Source of the DNA: Acidobacteriota bacterium
Lineage (GTDB): Bacteria > Acidobacteriota > Terriglobia > Acidiferrales > UBA7541
Assembly: GCA_003225295.1 (NCBI GenBank)
Contig: QHYZ01000083.1
Location: forward strand, 1 to 49,192
Reading direction: 5' to 3'
Length of the DNA: 49,192 nucleotides
In this document: piece by piece, positions 1 to 10,000 of the stretch
Position numbering within the stretch: position 1 is the first letter of the stretch
Layout: the number at the start of each line of letters is the position of its first letter
Notes under the pieces: generated by a model
The model's database searches: none
What the model saw: the letters and a program-made list of their open reading frames with translations, nothing else
Told to the model about the DNA's origin: nothing
Translations under genes and position numbers: made by a program

Positions 1-1
1 G

Positions 2-346
2 TGCTTCGCCATCATCGGCAAGCGCGCCCGCCAACTCGGTCGCCGGACGGCGCTACAGATCATCCGGGCTCGTTGGCACATCGAGGATACCGGCTTCCAT
101 CAATGGATCCAATACTGGAATTTCGGGCATGTTTTTCGACACAGCTCAAATGCTTTGATGGCCGTCCTGCTACTCTGGACGCTGGCCTTCAATCTACTGC
201 AGCTGTTCGTCTATCGGCGGCTGGGTCGTTGCCGCCGGCCGAAGGATCCCACCGATACTATCAGGCACATCGTCGAGGTCATGCTTCGCGATGTGGCCAC
301 TCTTCCCGCGCCCATTCCTTGGGCGACTTTCCTGGACACGAGCTGA
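2..346 (+). CDS. Transposase, C-terminal fragment (IS4-like DDE type), truncated by window edge
   Basis: An open frame enters from the left edge in frame 2 and stops with TGA at 344-346 (114 residues visible). The residues R-W-H-I-E-D near the start, followed by GFHQWIQYW and GHVFRHSSNA, match the region around the third catalytic acid of IS4-type DDE transposases (spacing R-x3-E). A hydrophobic stretch (LLLWTLAFNLLQLFVYRRL) follows, as is common at the ends of these proteins. The N-terminal part with the two catalytic aspartates lies outside the window, so intactness cannot be judged. No terminal inverted repeat could be assigned in the following 320 bases. The family assignment is from motif memory and could be a neighbouring DDE family. 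Confidence 0.6.
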   Translation, partial: CFAIIGKRARQLGRRTALQIIRARWHIEDTGFHQWIQYWNFGHVFRHSSNALMAVLLLWTLAFNLLQLFVYRRLGRCRRPKDPTDTIRHIVEVMLRDVATLPAPIPWATFLDTS

Positions 347-666
347 CACGAGCGTCGGAGCCGCGCCCAATGGGCGGCGCGGACGCACCGGCGCCATCAC
401 TGTTCACCTGCCCGCAGCTTTGCCATCAAGGAGATTTACTCTCGATAACTAACTGCCCCTTGCGCTGGCGGCCTCGTGCGCTTCGGGCATTTCCCCGTGG
501 ATCGGCCAACGCCTCGCCGAACTCGGCCCGTGCTAGAAGCGGAACTCCTGCGCTTATTTTTGGGTTCTTGACCCACTTCTTTCCCTCCTGCTATTGTGGA
601 AGGTTATTTTGGACTCAGTGTCCCCACTGAGCGCCAGAGCTCCTGTGAAGGGGGCGTTTTCGTCTC
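347..666. other. Intergenic region, transposase fragment to uvrA
   Basis: About 320 bases without a convincing gene. It contains a GC-rich imperfect dyad around 362-384 (GCGCCC and GGGCGG arms around AAT) just after the transposase stop, a candidate uvrA promoter at 568-597, and a purine-rich ribosome binding site (GAAGGGGG) about 10 bases before the uvrA start. No tRNA or clear IS end was seen. Confidence 0.5.
568..597 (+). promoter_or_regulatory. Candidate sigma-70 promoter of uvrA
   Basis: TTGACC at 568-573 (5 of 6 matches to the -35 consensus) and TATTGT at 592-597 (4 of 6 to the -10) are separated by 18 bases. They lie about 70 bases before the uvrA start codon. No recognisable LexA box was identified. 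Confidence 0.45.
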
Positions 667-3549
667 ATGGGACTGACCAAACTGGTAATCCGGGGCGCGC
701 GCCAGCACAACCTCAAAAACATCAGCGTCGAAATTCCCCGGAACTCCCTTACGGTCATCACCGGCCTCTCCGGTTCGGGCAAATCTTCTCTGGCCTTCGA
801 CACCATCTACGCCGAAGGCCAGCGCCGTTACGTGGAGTCTCTCTCCGCCTACGCGCGCCAGTTTCTCGATCAGATGGAACGCCCCGAAGTCGACGTGATC
901 GAGGGCCTTTCCCCCTCGATCGCCATCGAGCAGAAAACCACCACGCGCTCCCCGCGCTCCACCGTCGGCACCATCACGGAGATTTACGACTACCTCCGCG
1001 TGATCTACGCCACTGTGGGCGTCCCGCATTGCCCGAACTGCGGTTTGCCCATCACCCGCCAGTCCAGCGAGCAGATCGTGCAATCCATCCTGCACGGTGA
1101 AATCTGCAAGCCCGACGACCGCATCATGATCCTTGCGCCCATCGTCCGCGGCCGTAAGGGCGCTTTTCGCAAGGAGCTCGAAAAATTCGCACAGGACGGC
1201 TACGTCCGCGTGCGCATCAACGGTGAGCTGTTCCCGCTCGACAATCTCCCGGTCATCGACAAGCGCAAGAACCACACCATCGAAATGGTCATCGACCGCC
1301 TGCTCGTCAAGCCGGGCATCTCCGCGCGCCTCGAGCAGTCCATCGCCACCGCGCTCAAATTGGCCGGCGGGCTGGTAACCGTGGCTATCGTAGGCGGTAA
1401 GGAGCACACTTTCTCGGAAAAGCTCGCCTGTCCCGATTGCGGCATCTCCGTTCCGCAACTGGAGCCGCGCTCCTTCAGCTTCAATTCACCTTACGGCGCT
1501 TGCCCCGCCTGCAATGGTCTGGGCTCGAAGTACGATTTCGATCCTTCCCGGATCATCAGTGATCGGAGCCGCCCGCTCTTCGATGGCGGCCTTGGCCCAG
1601 GTTCCAGCTCCGCGATTCTCAAACGCACCCTCGAACTTGGCGCTTACGCCCATGGCTTCGATCTTGAAACACCGTTCGACAAATTTCCGGCGCGCATCCA
1701 AAACATGCTTCTTTATGGCTATCCGCCATCAAACGGCGGCAGCGCCGCGGGAGAAAATGGTTCAGCTAAGAAGCCCAAAGGCGAAAAAGGTTTCCGCTTT
1801 CCGGGCGTTCTGAAATTTCTGGAACGAAATTTTGAGGAATCCGGCTCCGACACCTACCGCGAGTGGATGACGCAATATATGTCCGCCACGCTGTGCAGCG
1901 TCTGCCACGGTAAGCGCCTGCGTCCCGAATCGCTCGCCGTCAAGCTCGCCGGCTGGTCCAGCGCGGACTTCACTGCGCTGTCACTCAGCGCCGCGCGACC
2001 GGCCGTTGACAAAATTCTCACGCAACTCACCGAGCGCCAAAAAGAAATCGCCGCGCGTCCGCTTGAAGAAGTCTCCGAGCGCATCGATTTCCTGCTGGCC
2101 GTCGGTCTCGGCTATCTCAGCCTGGACCGCTCCGCCGCCACGCTTTCCGGGGGCGAAGCTCAGCGCATCCGCCTCGCCACGCAAATCGGCTCACGCCTTC
2201 GCGGCGTTCTCTATGTTCTTGACGAGCCGAGCATTGGACTCCATGCCCGGGACAATGCGCGTCTGCTCGGCTCGCTCGAACACCTTCGCAATCTCGGCAA
2301 CACCGTCCTCGTCGTCGAGCACGACGAAGACACCATCCGCCGCGCCGATTTCGTGGTTGACCTCGGCCCCGGCGCCGGCAACGCCGGCGGCTACCTCGTG
2401 GCCCAAGGCAAACCCGCTGAAATCGAAGCCACTGCGGAATCCCTCACCGGTCAATACCTCAGTGGCAAGGCCAAGATCGCCGTCCCCGAAAAACGCCGCA
2501 GCCCCAACGGCAAAGCCATCCAAATCCTCGGCGCGAGCGCCAACAATCTGAAGGAGGTAGACGTCACGTTTCCGCTCGGCCTTCTCACTGTGGTCACCGG
2601 TGTTTCCGGCTCCGGCAAATCCACGCTGGTCAACGACATTCTCTATCGCGCGCTTGCGCAGAAGCTCTATCGCTCTTCGGAAGCGCCCGCCGCGCACCGC
2701 GAGATTATCGGCGCCGAACACATCGACAAAGTCATCGAAATCGATCAAGCCCCCATCGGCCGCACACCGCGCTCGAATCCCGCCACCTACACCGGCGTTT
2801 TCGCGCCGATCCGCGACCTCTTTGCCATGCTGCCGGAATCTCGGGAACGCGGCTACCGCCCCGGTCGCTTCAGCTTCAATGTGAAGGGCGGCCGCTGCGA
2901 AGCCTGCCAGGGCGACGGCCTCCGCCGCATCGAAATGAATTTTCTTCCGGACGTTTATGTTATGTGCGAGGTCTGCCGCGGGCGCCGCTACAATTCCGAG
3001 ACGCTCGCCGTCCGCTACAAAGGCCACGCCATCAGCGATGTCCTCAATCTCCCCTCTTCCGACGCGCTGAAGCTGCTAGAAAACATTCCCCAGATTCAGC
3101 AGAAACTCGCGACGCTCGTCGAGGTCGGCCTGGGCTACGTTACCCTCGGCCAATCCGCCACGACGCTCTCCGGTGGCGAAGCCCAGCGCATCAAACTGGC
3201 CCGTGAGCTTTCCAAGCGACAGACCGGGCGCACGCTCTACATTCTGGATGAACCGACAACTGGCCTGCACTTCGACGACGTTCGTAAACTCCTCGACGTT
3301 CTCCAGCGCCTGGTCGATCTTGGCAACACCGTGCTCATCATCGAGCACCATCTCGACGTCATCAAACAAGCCGACTGGATCATCGACCTCGGCCCGGAAG
3401 GCGGCGAGGGCGGCGGCCGCATCGTCGCCCAGGGCCCGCCCGAACTCGTCGCGCGGGCCAAAAAATCCTACACTGGCCAGGCCCTCGCCCGCGTCCTCCC
3501 CCTCAACGGCCATGCCAGCGGTAACTTCCCCAATGGCCACAGCAAATGA
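667..3549 (+). CDS. uvrA: UvrABC system protein A (excinuclease ABC ATPase subunit)
   Basis: This is the damage-recognition ATPase of nucleotide excision repair, which loads UvrB at lesions and acts as a DNA-binding dimer in the cytoplasm. The 960 residues match the usual family length. The first Walker [10 protein letters not shown] lies at residues 33-41 and the second, GVSGSGKST, near 647. Two ABC signatures ([12 protein letters not shown] and [12 protein letters not shown]) are each followed by a Walker B ending LDEPS or LDEPT. A zinc module C-P-D-C...C-P-A-C follows the first ATPase half, and the C-E-A-C...C-E-V-C module of the second half is intact. The ATG at 667 is chosen because GAAGGGGG precedes it at suitable spacing and the N-terminus aligns with known UvrA. 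The gene stands alone here; uvrB and uvrC are not in the window. Confidence 0.98.
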   Translation: MGLTKLVIRGARQHNLKNISVEIPRNSLTVITGLSGSGKSSLAFDTIYAEGQRRYVESLSAYARQFLDQMERPEVDVIEGLSPSIAIEQKTTTRSPRSTVGTITEIYDYLRVIYATVGVPHCPNCGLPITRQSSEQIVQSILHGEICKPDDRIMILAPIVRGRKGAFRKELEKFAQDGYVRVRINGELFPLDNLPVIDKRKNHTIEMVIDRLLVKPGISARLEQSIATALKLAGGLVTVAIVGGKEHTFSEKLACPDCGISVPQLEPRSFSFNSPYGACPACNGLGSKYDFDPSRIISDRSRPLFDGGLGPGSSSAILKRTLELGAYAHGFDLETPFDKFPARIQNMLLYGYPPSNGGSAAGENGSAKKPKGEKGFRFPGVLKFLERNFEESGSDTYREWMTQYMSATLCSVCHGKRLRPESLAVKLAGWSSADFTALSLSAARPAVDKILTQLTERQKEIAARPLEEVSERIDFLLAVGLGYLSLDRSAATLSGGEAQRIRLATQIGSRLRGVLYVLDEPSIGLHARDNARLLGSLEHLRNLGNTVLVVEHDEDTIRRADFVVDLGPGAGNAGGYLVAQGKPAEIEATAESLTGQYLSGKAKIAVPEKRRSPNGKAIQILGASANNLKEVDVTFPLGLLTVVTGVSGSGKSTLVNDILYRALAQKLYRSSEAPAAHREIIGAEHIDKVIEIDQAPIGRTPRSNPATYTGVFAPIRDLFAMLPESRERGYRPGRFSFNVKGGRCEACQGDGLRRIEMNFLPDVYVMCEVCRGRRYNSETLAVRYKGHAISDVLNLPSSDALKLLENIPQIQQKLATLVEVGLGYVTLGQSATTLSGGEAQRIKLARELSKRQTGRTLYILDEPTTGLHFDDVRKLLDVLQRLVDLGNTVLIIEHHLDVIKQADWIIDLGPEGGEGGGRIVAQGPPELVARAKKSYTGQALARVLPLNGHASGNFPNGHSK

Positions 3550-3663
3550 CCCGCGAAGCGCTGGCACCGGTTTTCGCTTATTTTTCCTCCCGGTTCAGAT
3601 CTGGAAACTCGGTATCTTCTTCTTGCAGTAAGCGGCGCTTCTCCATAGAGTGAAGTCCTCACC

Positions 3664-4656
3664 ATGAGCGTCTATTCCATCCATCCAATTACCCTCGGTG
3701 GTGTCCATACCTATTCTCTTTCATCCCGCAAGAGCAAAGTCAGCGTCCGCGATTTTGCCAAGCCTGCCGCCGCGAACACCTTGCTCACAAGATTTCTCGA
3801 TTCTCTCCCCCACATCCTTGCCGCCGAGGATCTCCGCCACCTGCTCGGCGCCATCCACAGCGCGCGCAAACAGCGCCAAGCCATTCTCTGGGGCCTCGGT
3901 GGACACGTCATTAAAGTCGGCCTCGGACCCGTCCTGATCGATCTGATCGAACGCGGTTTCGTCTCCGGGATCGCCATGAACGGCGCCGCTCTGATCCACG
4001 ATTTCGAAATCGCCCTCGCCGGCAACACCTCCGAAGACGTCGAAGCCGGCCTGGGCGAGGGCCAATTCGGAATGGCCGCCGAAACCGGCCAATACATCAA
4101 CGAATTCGCCAAACTTTCCCACCGCATCCGCATCGGCTATGGCGAAGCCGCCGGGCAATTTCTCTCTAGCGGCATCATCGAAGTCAGACACGCAGATTCC
4201 AGCGTCCTCGTGGCTGCGTACAAGCACCGCATTCCCGTCACCATCCATCTGGCCATCGGCACCGACATCACCCACATGCATCCCGCCGCCAACGGTGCGG
4301 CCCTGGGCGATGCCGCGCATCACGATTTCCGCCTCTTCTGCTCGCTGGTCGAGCGGATGCATCCCGGCGGCGTCTATCTCAATTGGGGCTCCGCCGTCCT
4401 GCTGCCCGAAGTATTTCTCAAGGCCGTTTCCGTGGTCCGCAACCTGGGCGTCCGGCTCCGCCCCATCACCACAGCAAACTTCGACTTTATCCAGCATTAC
4501 CGTCCGTTGCAGAATGTAGTAAAGCGTCCCACCGCGTTCGGCCGCAACCGGAGCGGATCCGCATCGCACGGCTACGCCATCACCGGCCACCACGAGCTGC
4601 TCTTGCCGCTGGTGGCCGCCGCGTTGGCGGCCGGCTGGCCCAAGACACGCCGATGA
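3664..4656 (+). CDS. Deoxyhypusine synthase-like protein of unknown function
   Basis: A 330-residue soluble protein. The segment IAMNGAALIHDFEIAL (near residue 100) resembles the LVTTAGGVEEDLIKCL segment of deoxyhypusine synthase. Later blocks also follow that fold in order: a strand plus AAYKHRIPV, an N-W-G-S-A-V segment where the enzyme has its Gly-rich GGGVVKHH loop, and a C-terminal HHELLLPLVAAALAA matching ASLVFPLLVAETFA. The catalytic lysine of the true enzyme is not visible in the N-W-G-S-A-V segment, and bacteria of this kind have no eIF5A substrate, so a different NAD-linked reaction is likely. Its stop overlaps the start of the CPBP protease gene (ATGA), suggesting translational coupling. 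The fold assignment is by eye and is an inference. Confidence 0.6.
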   Translation: MSVYSIHPITLGGVHTYSLSSRKSKVSVRDFAKPAAANTLLTRFLDSLPHILAAEDLRHLLGAIHSARKQRQAILWGLGGHVIKVGLGPVLIDLIERGFVSGIAMNGAALIHDFEIALAGNTSEDVEAGLGEGQFGMAAETGQYINEFAKLSHRIRIGYGEAAGQFLSSGIIEVRHADSSVLVAAYKHRIPVTIHLAIGTDITHMHPAANGAALGDAAHHDFRLFCSLVERMHPGGVYLNWGSAVLLPEVFLKAVSVVRNLGVRLRPITTANFDFIQHYRPLQNVVKRPTAFGRNRSGSASHGYAITGHHELLLPLVAAALAAGWPKTRR

Positions 4657-5642
4657 GCCTGGTCGACGACAATCCACTGAAGCCGTCCGAGCCAAATCTC
4701 GACTCGCAACTCTTGGACAGCGATGCGCCTCGGTCGTTCTCCGCCGAGCCGCTCCCTCCACCGCTCAGCGGCGATCCTATCTCCTATGCGGCGGCCACGC
4801 CTCCGTTCAAAGCATCCTCTCTTCTGCCCGAGGATCTGCGCATTTCCTGGTCCTGGACCCATCTCGTGGTCTTCTTGGTTTTCGGCTTTGGCAGCCTGCT
4901 CATCGTGCAAATCGGCGCCGTTCTGCTGCTTTCGGCCAACGCACATCTCACGCAGAAGCAACTGCAGCAGATGATCGAATCCAAGCCGCAATTCCTGGTC
5001 GGCACCAACGTTTTGTGGTACGCCTTGCTCTTTCTTTTTCTCTATATGACTCTGGCGGTCTTGCGTGGCTTGCCCTTTTGGCGCTCTCTCGGCTGGAAAA
5101 AGCTCAGCGCTGATCCCGCCATGGGCAAAGGCAGCCCGTGGATGTATTTCTTCTCCGGCTGCGGCCTGGCCATTTTCGTGGCCATCGCCAGCTCGCGCGT
5201 CAAAAACGTGGATCACCTGCCCATTCAGGAACTCTTCAAGAGCCGTAGCGGCGCCATGTTGCTCATGGGCATGGCCGTCTTCGTGGCTCCGCTGGTCGAA
5301 GAAACTGTTTTCCGCGGTTATCTTTATCCGCTCTTTGCCAGCAAATTTTCCGGCTTTGCCCAAAACGCCGGCGCCGACCCGCTTCGCGCCACGCGCTTCG
5401 GCACCTTGGTCGGAATTTTCATCACCGGAATCTTGTTTGGCCTCATGCACGGCGCGCAACTGGGCTGGACCTGGGGCCTGGTCAGCCTGCTGACTCTCGT
5501 TGGCGTCATTTTCACTTTCGCGCGCGCCTGGACAGGAACGGTGCTCGCCAGTTTCCTGCTTCACCTGGGCTACAATTCCATGATCGCCATCACCTCCATC
5601 ATTGCCACCCGCGGATTCACGCACCTGCCCCCGCAACCCTAG
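4653..5642 (+). CDS. CPBP-family intramembrane protease (Abi/CAAX-type)
   Basis: A 329-residue membrane protein. A Pro-rich cytoplasmic N-terminus of about 65 residues precedes several hydrophobic segments. The glutamic-type protease motifs are present in order: EETVFRGYLYPLF (paired Glu plus Arg), FGLMHGAQ (catalytic-site His), and a C-terminal HLGYNSM. The family includes Rce1-like and bacteriocin-processing enzymes, but the bacterial substrates are usually unknown. The ATG at 4653 overlaps the preceding stop as ATGA, which fixes the start better than any upstream in-frame codon and implies co-translation with the deoxyhypusine-synthase-like gene. Confidence 0.85.
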   Translation: MSLVDDNPLKPSEPNLDSQLLDSDAPRSFSAEPLPPPLSGDPISYAAATPPFKASSLLPEDLRISWSWTHLVVFLVFGFGSLLIVQIGAVLLLSANAHLTQKQLQQMIESKPQFLVGTNVLWYALLFLFLYMTLAVLRGLPFWRSLGWKKLSADPAMGKGSPWMYFFSGCGLAIFVAIASSRVKNVDHLPIQELFKSRSGAMLLMGMAVFVAPLVEETVFRGYLYPLFASKFSGFAQNAGADPLRATRFGTLVGIFITGILFGLMHGAQLGWTWGLVSLLTLVGVIFTFARAWTGTVLASFLLHLGYNSMIAITSIIATRGFTHLPPQP

Positions 5643-5903
5643 GTTGGCTATGCTGAGGACCTTGCCCTTCTCTACCCAGCCGTCACGATTGTGAGGTGTT
5701 TGGAGTTTGCGGTACCAACCGGACCGCTGGATGATTTTCTCAACTCATCGTCTATCCCACGGGAAAACTTCGACGATGGCATGCGCGAATTCGCCATCCG
5801 TGACAATCCACGGCTACATCCGTTCAATTCCGCCAGGAAAATCGCTCCTTGCTAGCTTGGCGGATCCATTTCTCTCTCGAGGCGTATTTCTTTAGAATGG
5901 TAG

Positions 5904-6995
5904 ATGGCGAGGACGATCGAGGAAATGTACGTAGCCCAACCCATCATATGGACCGATGGCAGCGTCACCATGCTCGACCAGCGGCGCCTTCCCGGCGAGG
6001 AAATCTCCTACATTTACACCGATTACCGCGAAGTCGCCAAAGCCATCCGCGAAATGGTCATCCGTGGCGCTCCGGCCATCGGCGTGGCCGCCGCGATGGG
6101 CGCCGCCCTCGGCGTTCTACATTCTTCCGCGACGTCCGTCGAAGCTCTCAGTGCTGAATTCGCGGAAATCTGCGACACGCTCGCAAAAACTCGCCCGACC
6201 GCCGTAGATCTTTTCTGGGCTCTTGAGCGCATGAAGTGCCGCTTCGCCGAACTCACTGCGCTTACTTCCGACCTCGCCAAGGTCAAGCAGGCCATGGTCG
6301 AAGAAGCCCAGCAAATCCATCTTGAGAAAAAAGCTACCGACGAAGCCATCGGCCGCTTTGGCGCGGAATTCATGCCCCGCGAGGGCCAGGTCATGACGCA
6401 ATGCAACGCCGGAGCACTGGCCACCGGCGGCATCGGCACAGCTCTCGGTGTCATCCGCGTGGCGTTCGAACAGGGGCGAAAGCTCCACGTCCTCGTTCCT
6501 GAAACGCGTCCCTATCTCCAAGGTGCGCGCCTAACTGCCTGGGAGCTCCAAAAAGGCGGCATCCCGCTCACGCTCATCACCGACAACATGGTGGGCCATT
6601 TCCTGAAGACCGGAAAAGTTGGCGCCGTGGTCACCGGCGCCGACCGCATTGCCGCCAACGGCGACACCGCCAACAAGATTGGCACCTACCAGATCGCCGT
6701 GCTCGCGAAAGAGAACCACGTGCCTTTCTACATCGCCGCCCCGGTCTCCACCTTCGATCTTTCCATCCTCGATGGCCATGGCATCCCCATCGAAGAGCGT
6801 TCCGTCGCCGAAGTCACTCATTTCCAAGGCGTGCGCATCGCCCCCGACGTCCACGCGGCGCATCCCGCCTTCGACGTCACGCCCGCCCGCTATATCGCCG
6901 CCGTCTTCACCGAACGCGGCGTCGCCCGCGCCCCCTATACAGAATCCTTGCGGGCCCTCGCCTCTGCGGCCCAATCTGCCGTCACCGCGCGCTGA
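5904..6995 (+). CDS. mtnA: S-methyl-5-thioribose-1-phosphate isomerase
   Basis: This enzyme converts 5-methylthioribose-1-phosphate to 5-methylthioribulose-1-phosphate in the methionine salvage pathway and acts in the cytoplasm. The 363 residues are typical of the family, which is related to eIF2B. MVIRGAPAIG (about 51-60), TQCNAGALATGG with the catalytic Cys at 167, and TGADRIAANGD with the catalytic Asp at 247 are all intact. The ATG at 5904 is used because the conserved N-terminus begins about ten residues later. No SAM riboswitch was recognised in the 260 bases upstream, and no other methionine-salvage gene lies in the window. Confidence 0.96.
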   Translation: MARTIEEMYVAQPIIWTDGSVTMLDQRRLPGEEISYIYTDYREVAKAIREMVIRGAPAIGVAAAMGAALGVLHSSATSVEALSAEFAEICDTLAKTRPTAVDLFWALERMKCRFAELTALTSDLAKVKQAMVEEAQQIHLEKKATDEAIGRFGAEFMPREGQVMTQCNAGALATGGIGTALGVIRVAFEQGRKLHVLVPETRPYLQGARLTAWELQKGGIPLTLITDNMVGHFLKTGKVGAVVTGADRIAANGDTANKIGTYQIAVLAKENHVPFYIAAPVSTFDLSILDGHGIPIEERSVAEVTHFQGVRIAPDVHAAHPAFDVTPARYIAAVFTERGVARAPYTESLRALASAAQSAVTAR

Positions 6996-7053
6996 GCACA
7001 TCAAAATCTCGCGACCACCTACAGCAGCTGTCGTCGGTCAAAATCAACCCGCG

Positions 7054-7059
7054 TATAAT
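7054..7059 (+). promoter_or_regulatory. Perfect -10 element (TATAAT) next to the receptor start codon
   Basis: TATAAT at 7054-7059 ends 8 bases before the ATG at 7068. A transcript starting 6-8 bases after a -10 element would begin at or within a base or two of that ATG. No Shine-Dalgarno-like sequence lies between them, and the -35 position (around 7031-7037) is not a good match. This suggests a leaderless mRNA but is unproven. Confidence 0.45.
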
Positions 7060-7067
7060 GTCTCGCT

Positions 7068-10000
7068 ATGCTCTGTTGGGATGGTCCATTTGCTCGAGCC
7101 TTTATCCTGGTCAGCGGACTGGTCTTATTTCCTTCTCTCCACTGTTCTGCGGCGCCTTCCTGGAGTGGTGTCCTCCGCGACTCGGCGGGAAATCCCGTGG
7201 ACCTGGCCACCATCAAGCTCTTGGCGGCGAACCGCCACCGCGCGTATTCGGCCACAACCTCGACAACCGGCCAGTTCGTATTCACCGCCGTCGCGGCGGG
7301 CGACTATGCCCTCACGGTAAGCGTAGCGGGCAAAATCTGGACGGCAGCGGCTCCCGTGATCATCAAAGACGGCCGGGCGCTGTGGTCCGGTCTTCGACTC
7401 TCGCCCCAGGGGCAGGAGCTTTCTATCATCGTCGCTGCGGATGCCGCTGCTCCCCGGGCCAGCGGCGGCGAGCGACTCTCAACCGGAGAAGTGTCCAGCC
7501 TGCCGTTGAATGAACGCGACTTTAGCAAGCTCCTGCTCCTGGCTGCCGGCACCATGACGGACACCAACGGCGCCGCCAATTTCACTCAACAATTTGCCGT
7601 CAACGGCCAGCGCGGGTCCGCCGCCGTCTTTGCCATCGACGGAGCGGACACCACCGACCCCGAACTCGGCGGCGCCACCTTCTCCAACTTCAACGTCGAT
7701 GCCATCCAGGAAGTGCAATCCAGCTCGGGCGTCATGCCTGCGGACACCGGTCACGGCGCTTCCGGATTCACCAACGTGGTCACCAAGTCCGGCAGCGATC
7801 AGGTGCATGGGAGCTTGTTCGAATTTGTTCGCAATGCCTCCTTCGACGCGCGAAATTTCTTTGACCGCCAGAGCGATGTAGACACTCGGCGTCTCCCTCC
7901 GTTTGCCCGCAATGAATTCGGCGTGACCAACGGCGGCCCGATCGTCCTTCCGCGAATTTACGATGGCCGCGGCAAGACATTTTATTTCGCGGAGTATCAG
8001 GGCTTCCGGCAAGTTCTCGGGACCACACAGGTATTTCCCGTGCCGACTGTTTTAGAGCGACAGGGAATCGATACCGCCACTTTTCCCGGCGATACACTGG
8101 TCATTCCAGTGAACAGCAGCATCGCGCCGTTGGTCGCCCGGTATCCTTTGCCGAACGATCCTCACGGCGCTTACGGCGCGCGCACCTATGCCACATCTTC
8201 CAAAGTGGTCACCAATACGGATCAGGCTTCGCTCCGGCTCGATCATCGACTTTCGGATAAAGCCACCTTGTTTCTGCGCTTCAGCCGCAATCAGGTCACC
8301 GGGCCAACCACGAACCCCGATCAGACCGCGATTGATCCTGATTTTGGGGTGAAATTCTTCGATCATCAGCGCAATGCCGCGGTAAAATATTCGCGCGCCC
8401 CCACTCCGCACTTCAGCTATCAAACGACTCTGGGCTATATTCGCAGCACGCCTGTTTTCATCACCAGCAACCATACCCAGCCGGCCATGGCCTTCGGTGA
8501 TGGTCTTTTTCAAGGCTTCAATTCTGCCGACGGATCCATCTTCGGTTCCTATGGGAATGTCTACCAGTTCAAACACGACCTGGTCTATCGGCGAGGCTCG
8601 CATTCCTTCAAATGGGGTGCGGAACTGCGATTCAACCGCGATTCCACGATTTTTGGAACGAATCCCAACGGGCTGTACACCTTCGGAGGGGGTACTGCTT
8701 ATTCTCCCGTCATGATTCCTTCCGCCAGCGGCCAGCATGATATCCATAGAGGAGATCCGCTCCCGGATTCTCTCACCGGCCTTCTCACCGCGACACCCTA
8801 TTCCTATACCGTGACCGCGGCCGCCAGCCTGACGCCCCAGGGAGACAAGTTCGATGAAGCCGCGGTGCGCCGCGAAGCCTACAATTTCTACGTTCAGGAC
8901 TCCTGGAAAGCCACCGCCCGATTGAGCGTCAGCTATGGACTGCGCTACGAAGTGAACAGCCGGATCCATGAAGCAAAGCATCGCACTTCACTGCCAATTC
9001 CGATTGGACCAAGCGGCCAGCCCGCAGGCTTCCTTGCTCCCGGCACAAGACAAATCTACCTATACAATCCGCAACCGCCCTACGCCATGGACTGGAACGG
9101 ATGGGGCCCGCGCCTCTCGGTGGACTACGGCCTAACCAAGCACACCACCTTGCACGCCGGCGGCACCATCACGACCATTCTTCCCAACCTGTGGCTGGAG
9201 AATTATGTCACCGGCGCATTTCCCTTCATTTTTCAACCATTGGTGACCGCTCTCGCCGGCTTCCCGCTGAACTTTCAGGATTCCGTCGTGCCCCTCGCTC
9301 TTCCTAGCGTCTACACCACCCAGGGGCAGCTCCTTTTCTCTTCCGGAAGCAGCAGCAACGTTGCTCCCAACACTCCGATGGACGTGCAGCGATTCCAGAA
9401 CGATTTGGCTGCGCTCACTCCCGGCCATCAGGTTCAATTATTCTCGGGCATCAGCTTCGATCCCCATTTCCGCAACGGTTATATCGCCACGGACATCTTG
9501 GGCATCGATCAGGAAATTGCATCGGTGAAGTTCAGCGCCTCCTACGTCGGCACCGTGGGAATCCATCTTGCCAGCGTCCTCTCGCCGAACAGTTACGGGG
9601 GTGCGGACCCAGCTTTTGCGCCTTATACCCAATTCAACTCGACGGGCCAGGCCATCGGCGGATTTGGCCCCGAACTTGTCATGACCACCGGCTCACATTC
9701 CAGCTATCACGCGCTGCAGACCAGCGTCAGCCAAAACACCGTCCGCATGGGCCTCAGTTTCCAGGCCAGCTACACGTTTTCAAAGAGCATGGATGATACC
9801 AGCGCCGTGCCTGGCGGGATAACCGCCAATGGCGGTGTGATTTTGCAGACCTTGCCTCAGGATCCCTATCGTCCGCAAGCCGACCGGGGTCCTTCCACCT
9901 TCGATGTGACTCACGTTTTTACGCTAAACCTGATTCAGTCCTTGGCCTTGGATCGCCTTCGTTTCCTCCAGCCGTTGGGCAGGAAACTCACCAAGGGCTG

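Noticed and set aside
4383-4652. Upstream extension of the CPBP protease
   Set aside because: It overlaps the deoxyhypusine-synthase-like gene in another frame; the ATGA overlap at 4653 is the credible start.
5643-5903. Possible SAM riboswitch before mtnA
   Set aside because: Methionine salvage genes can carry one, but no SAM-I or SAM-II core motif was recognisable.
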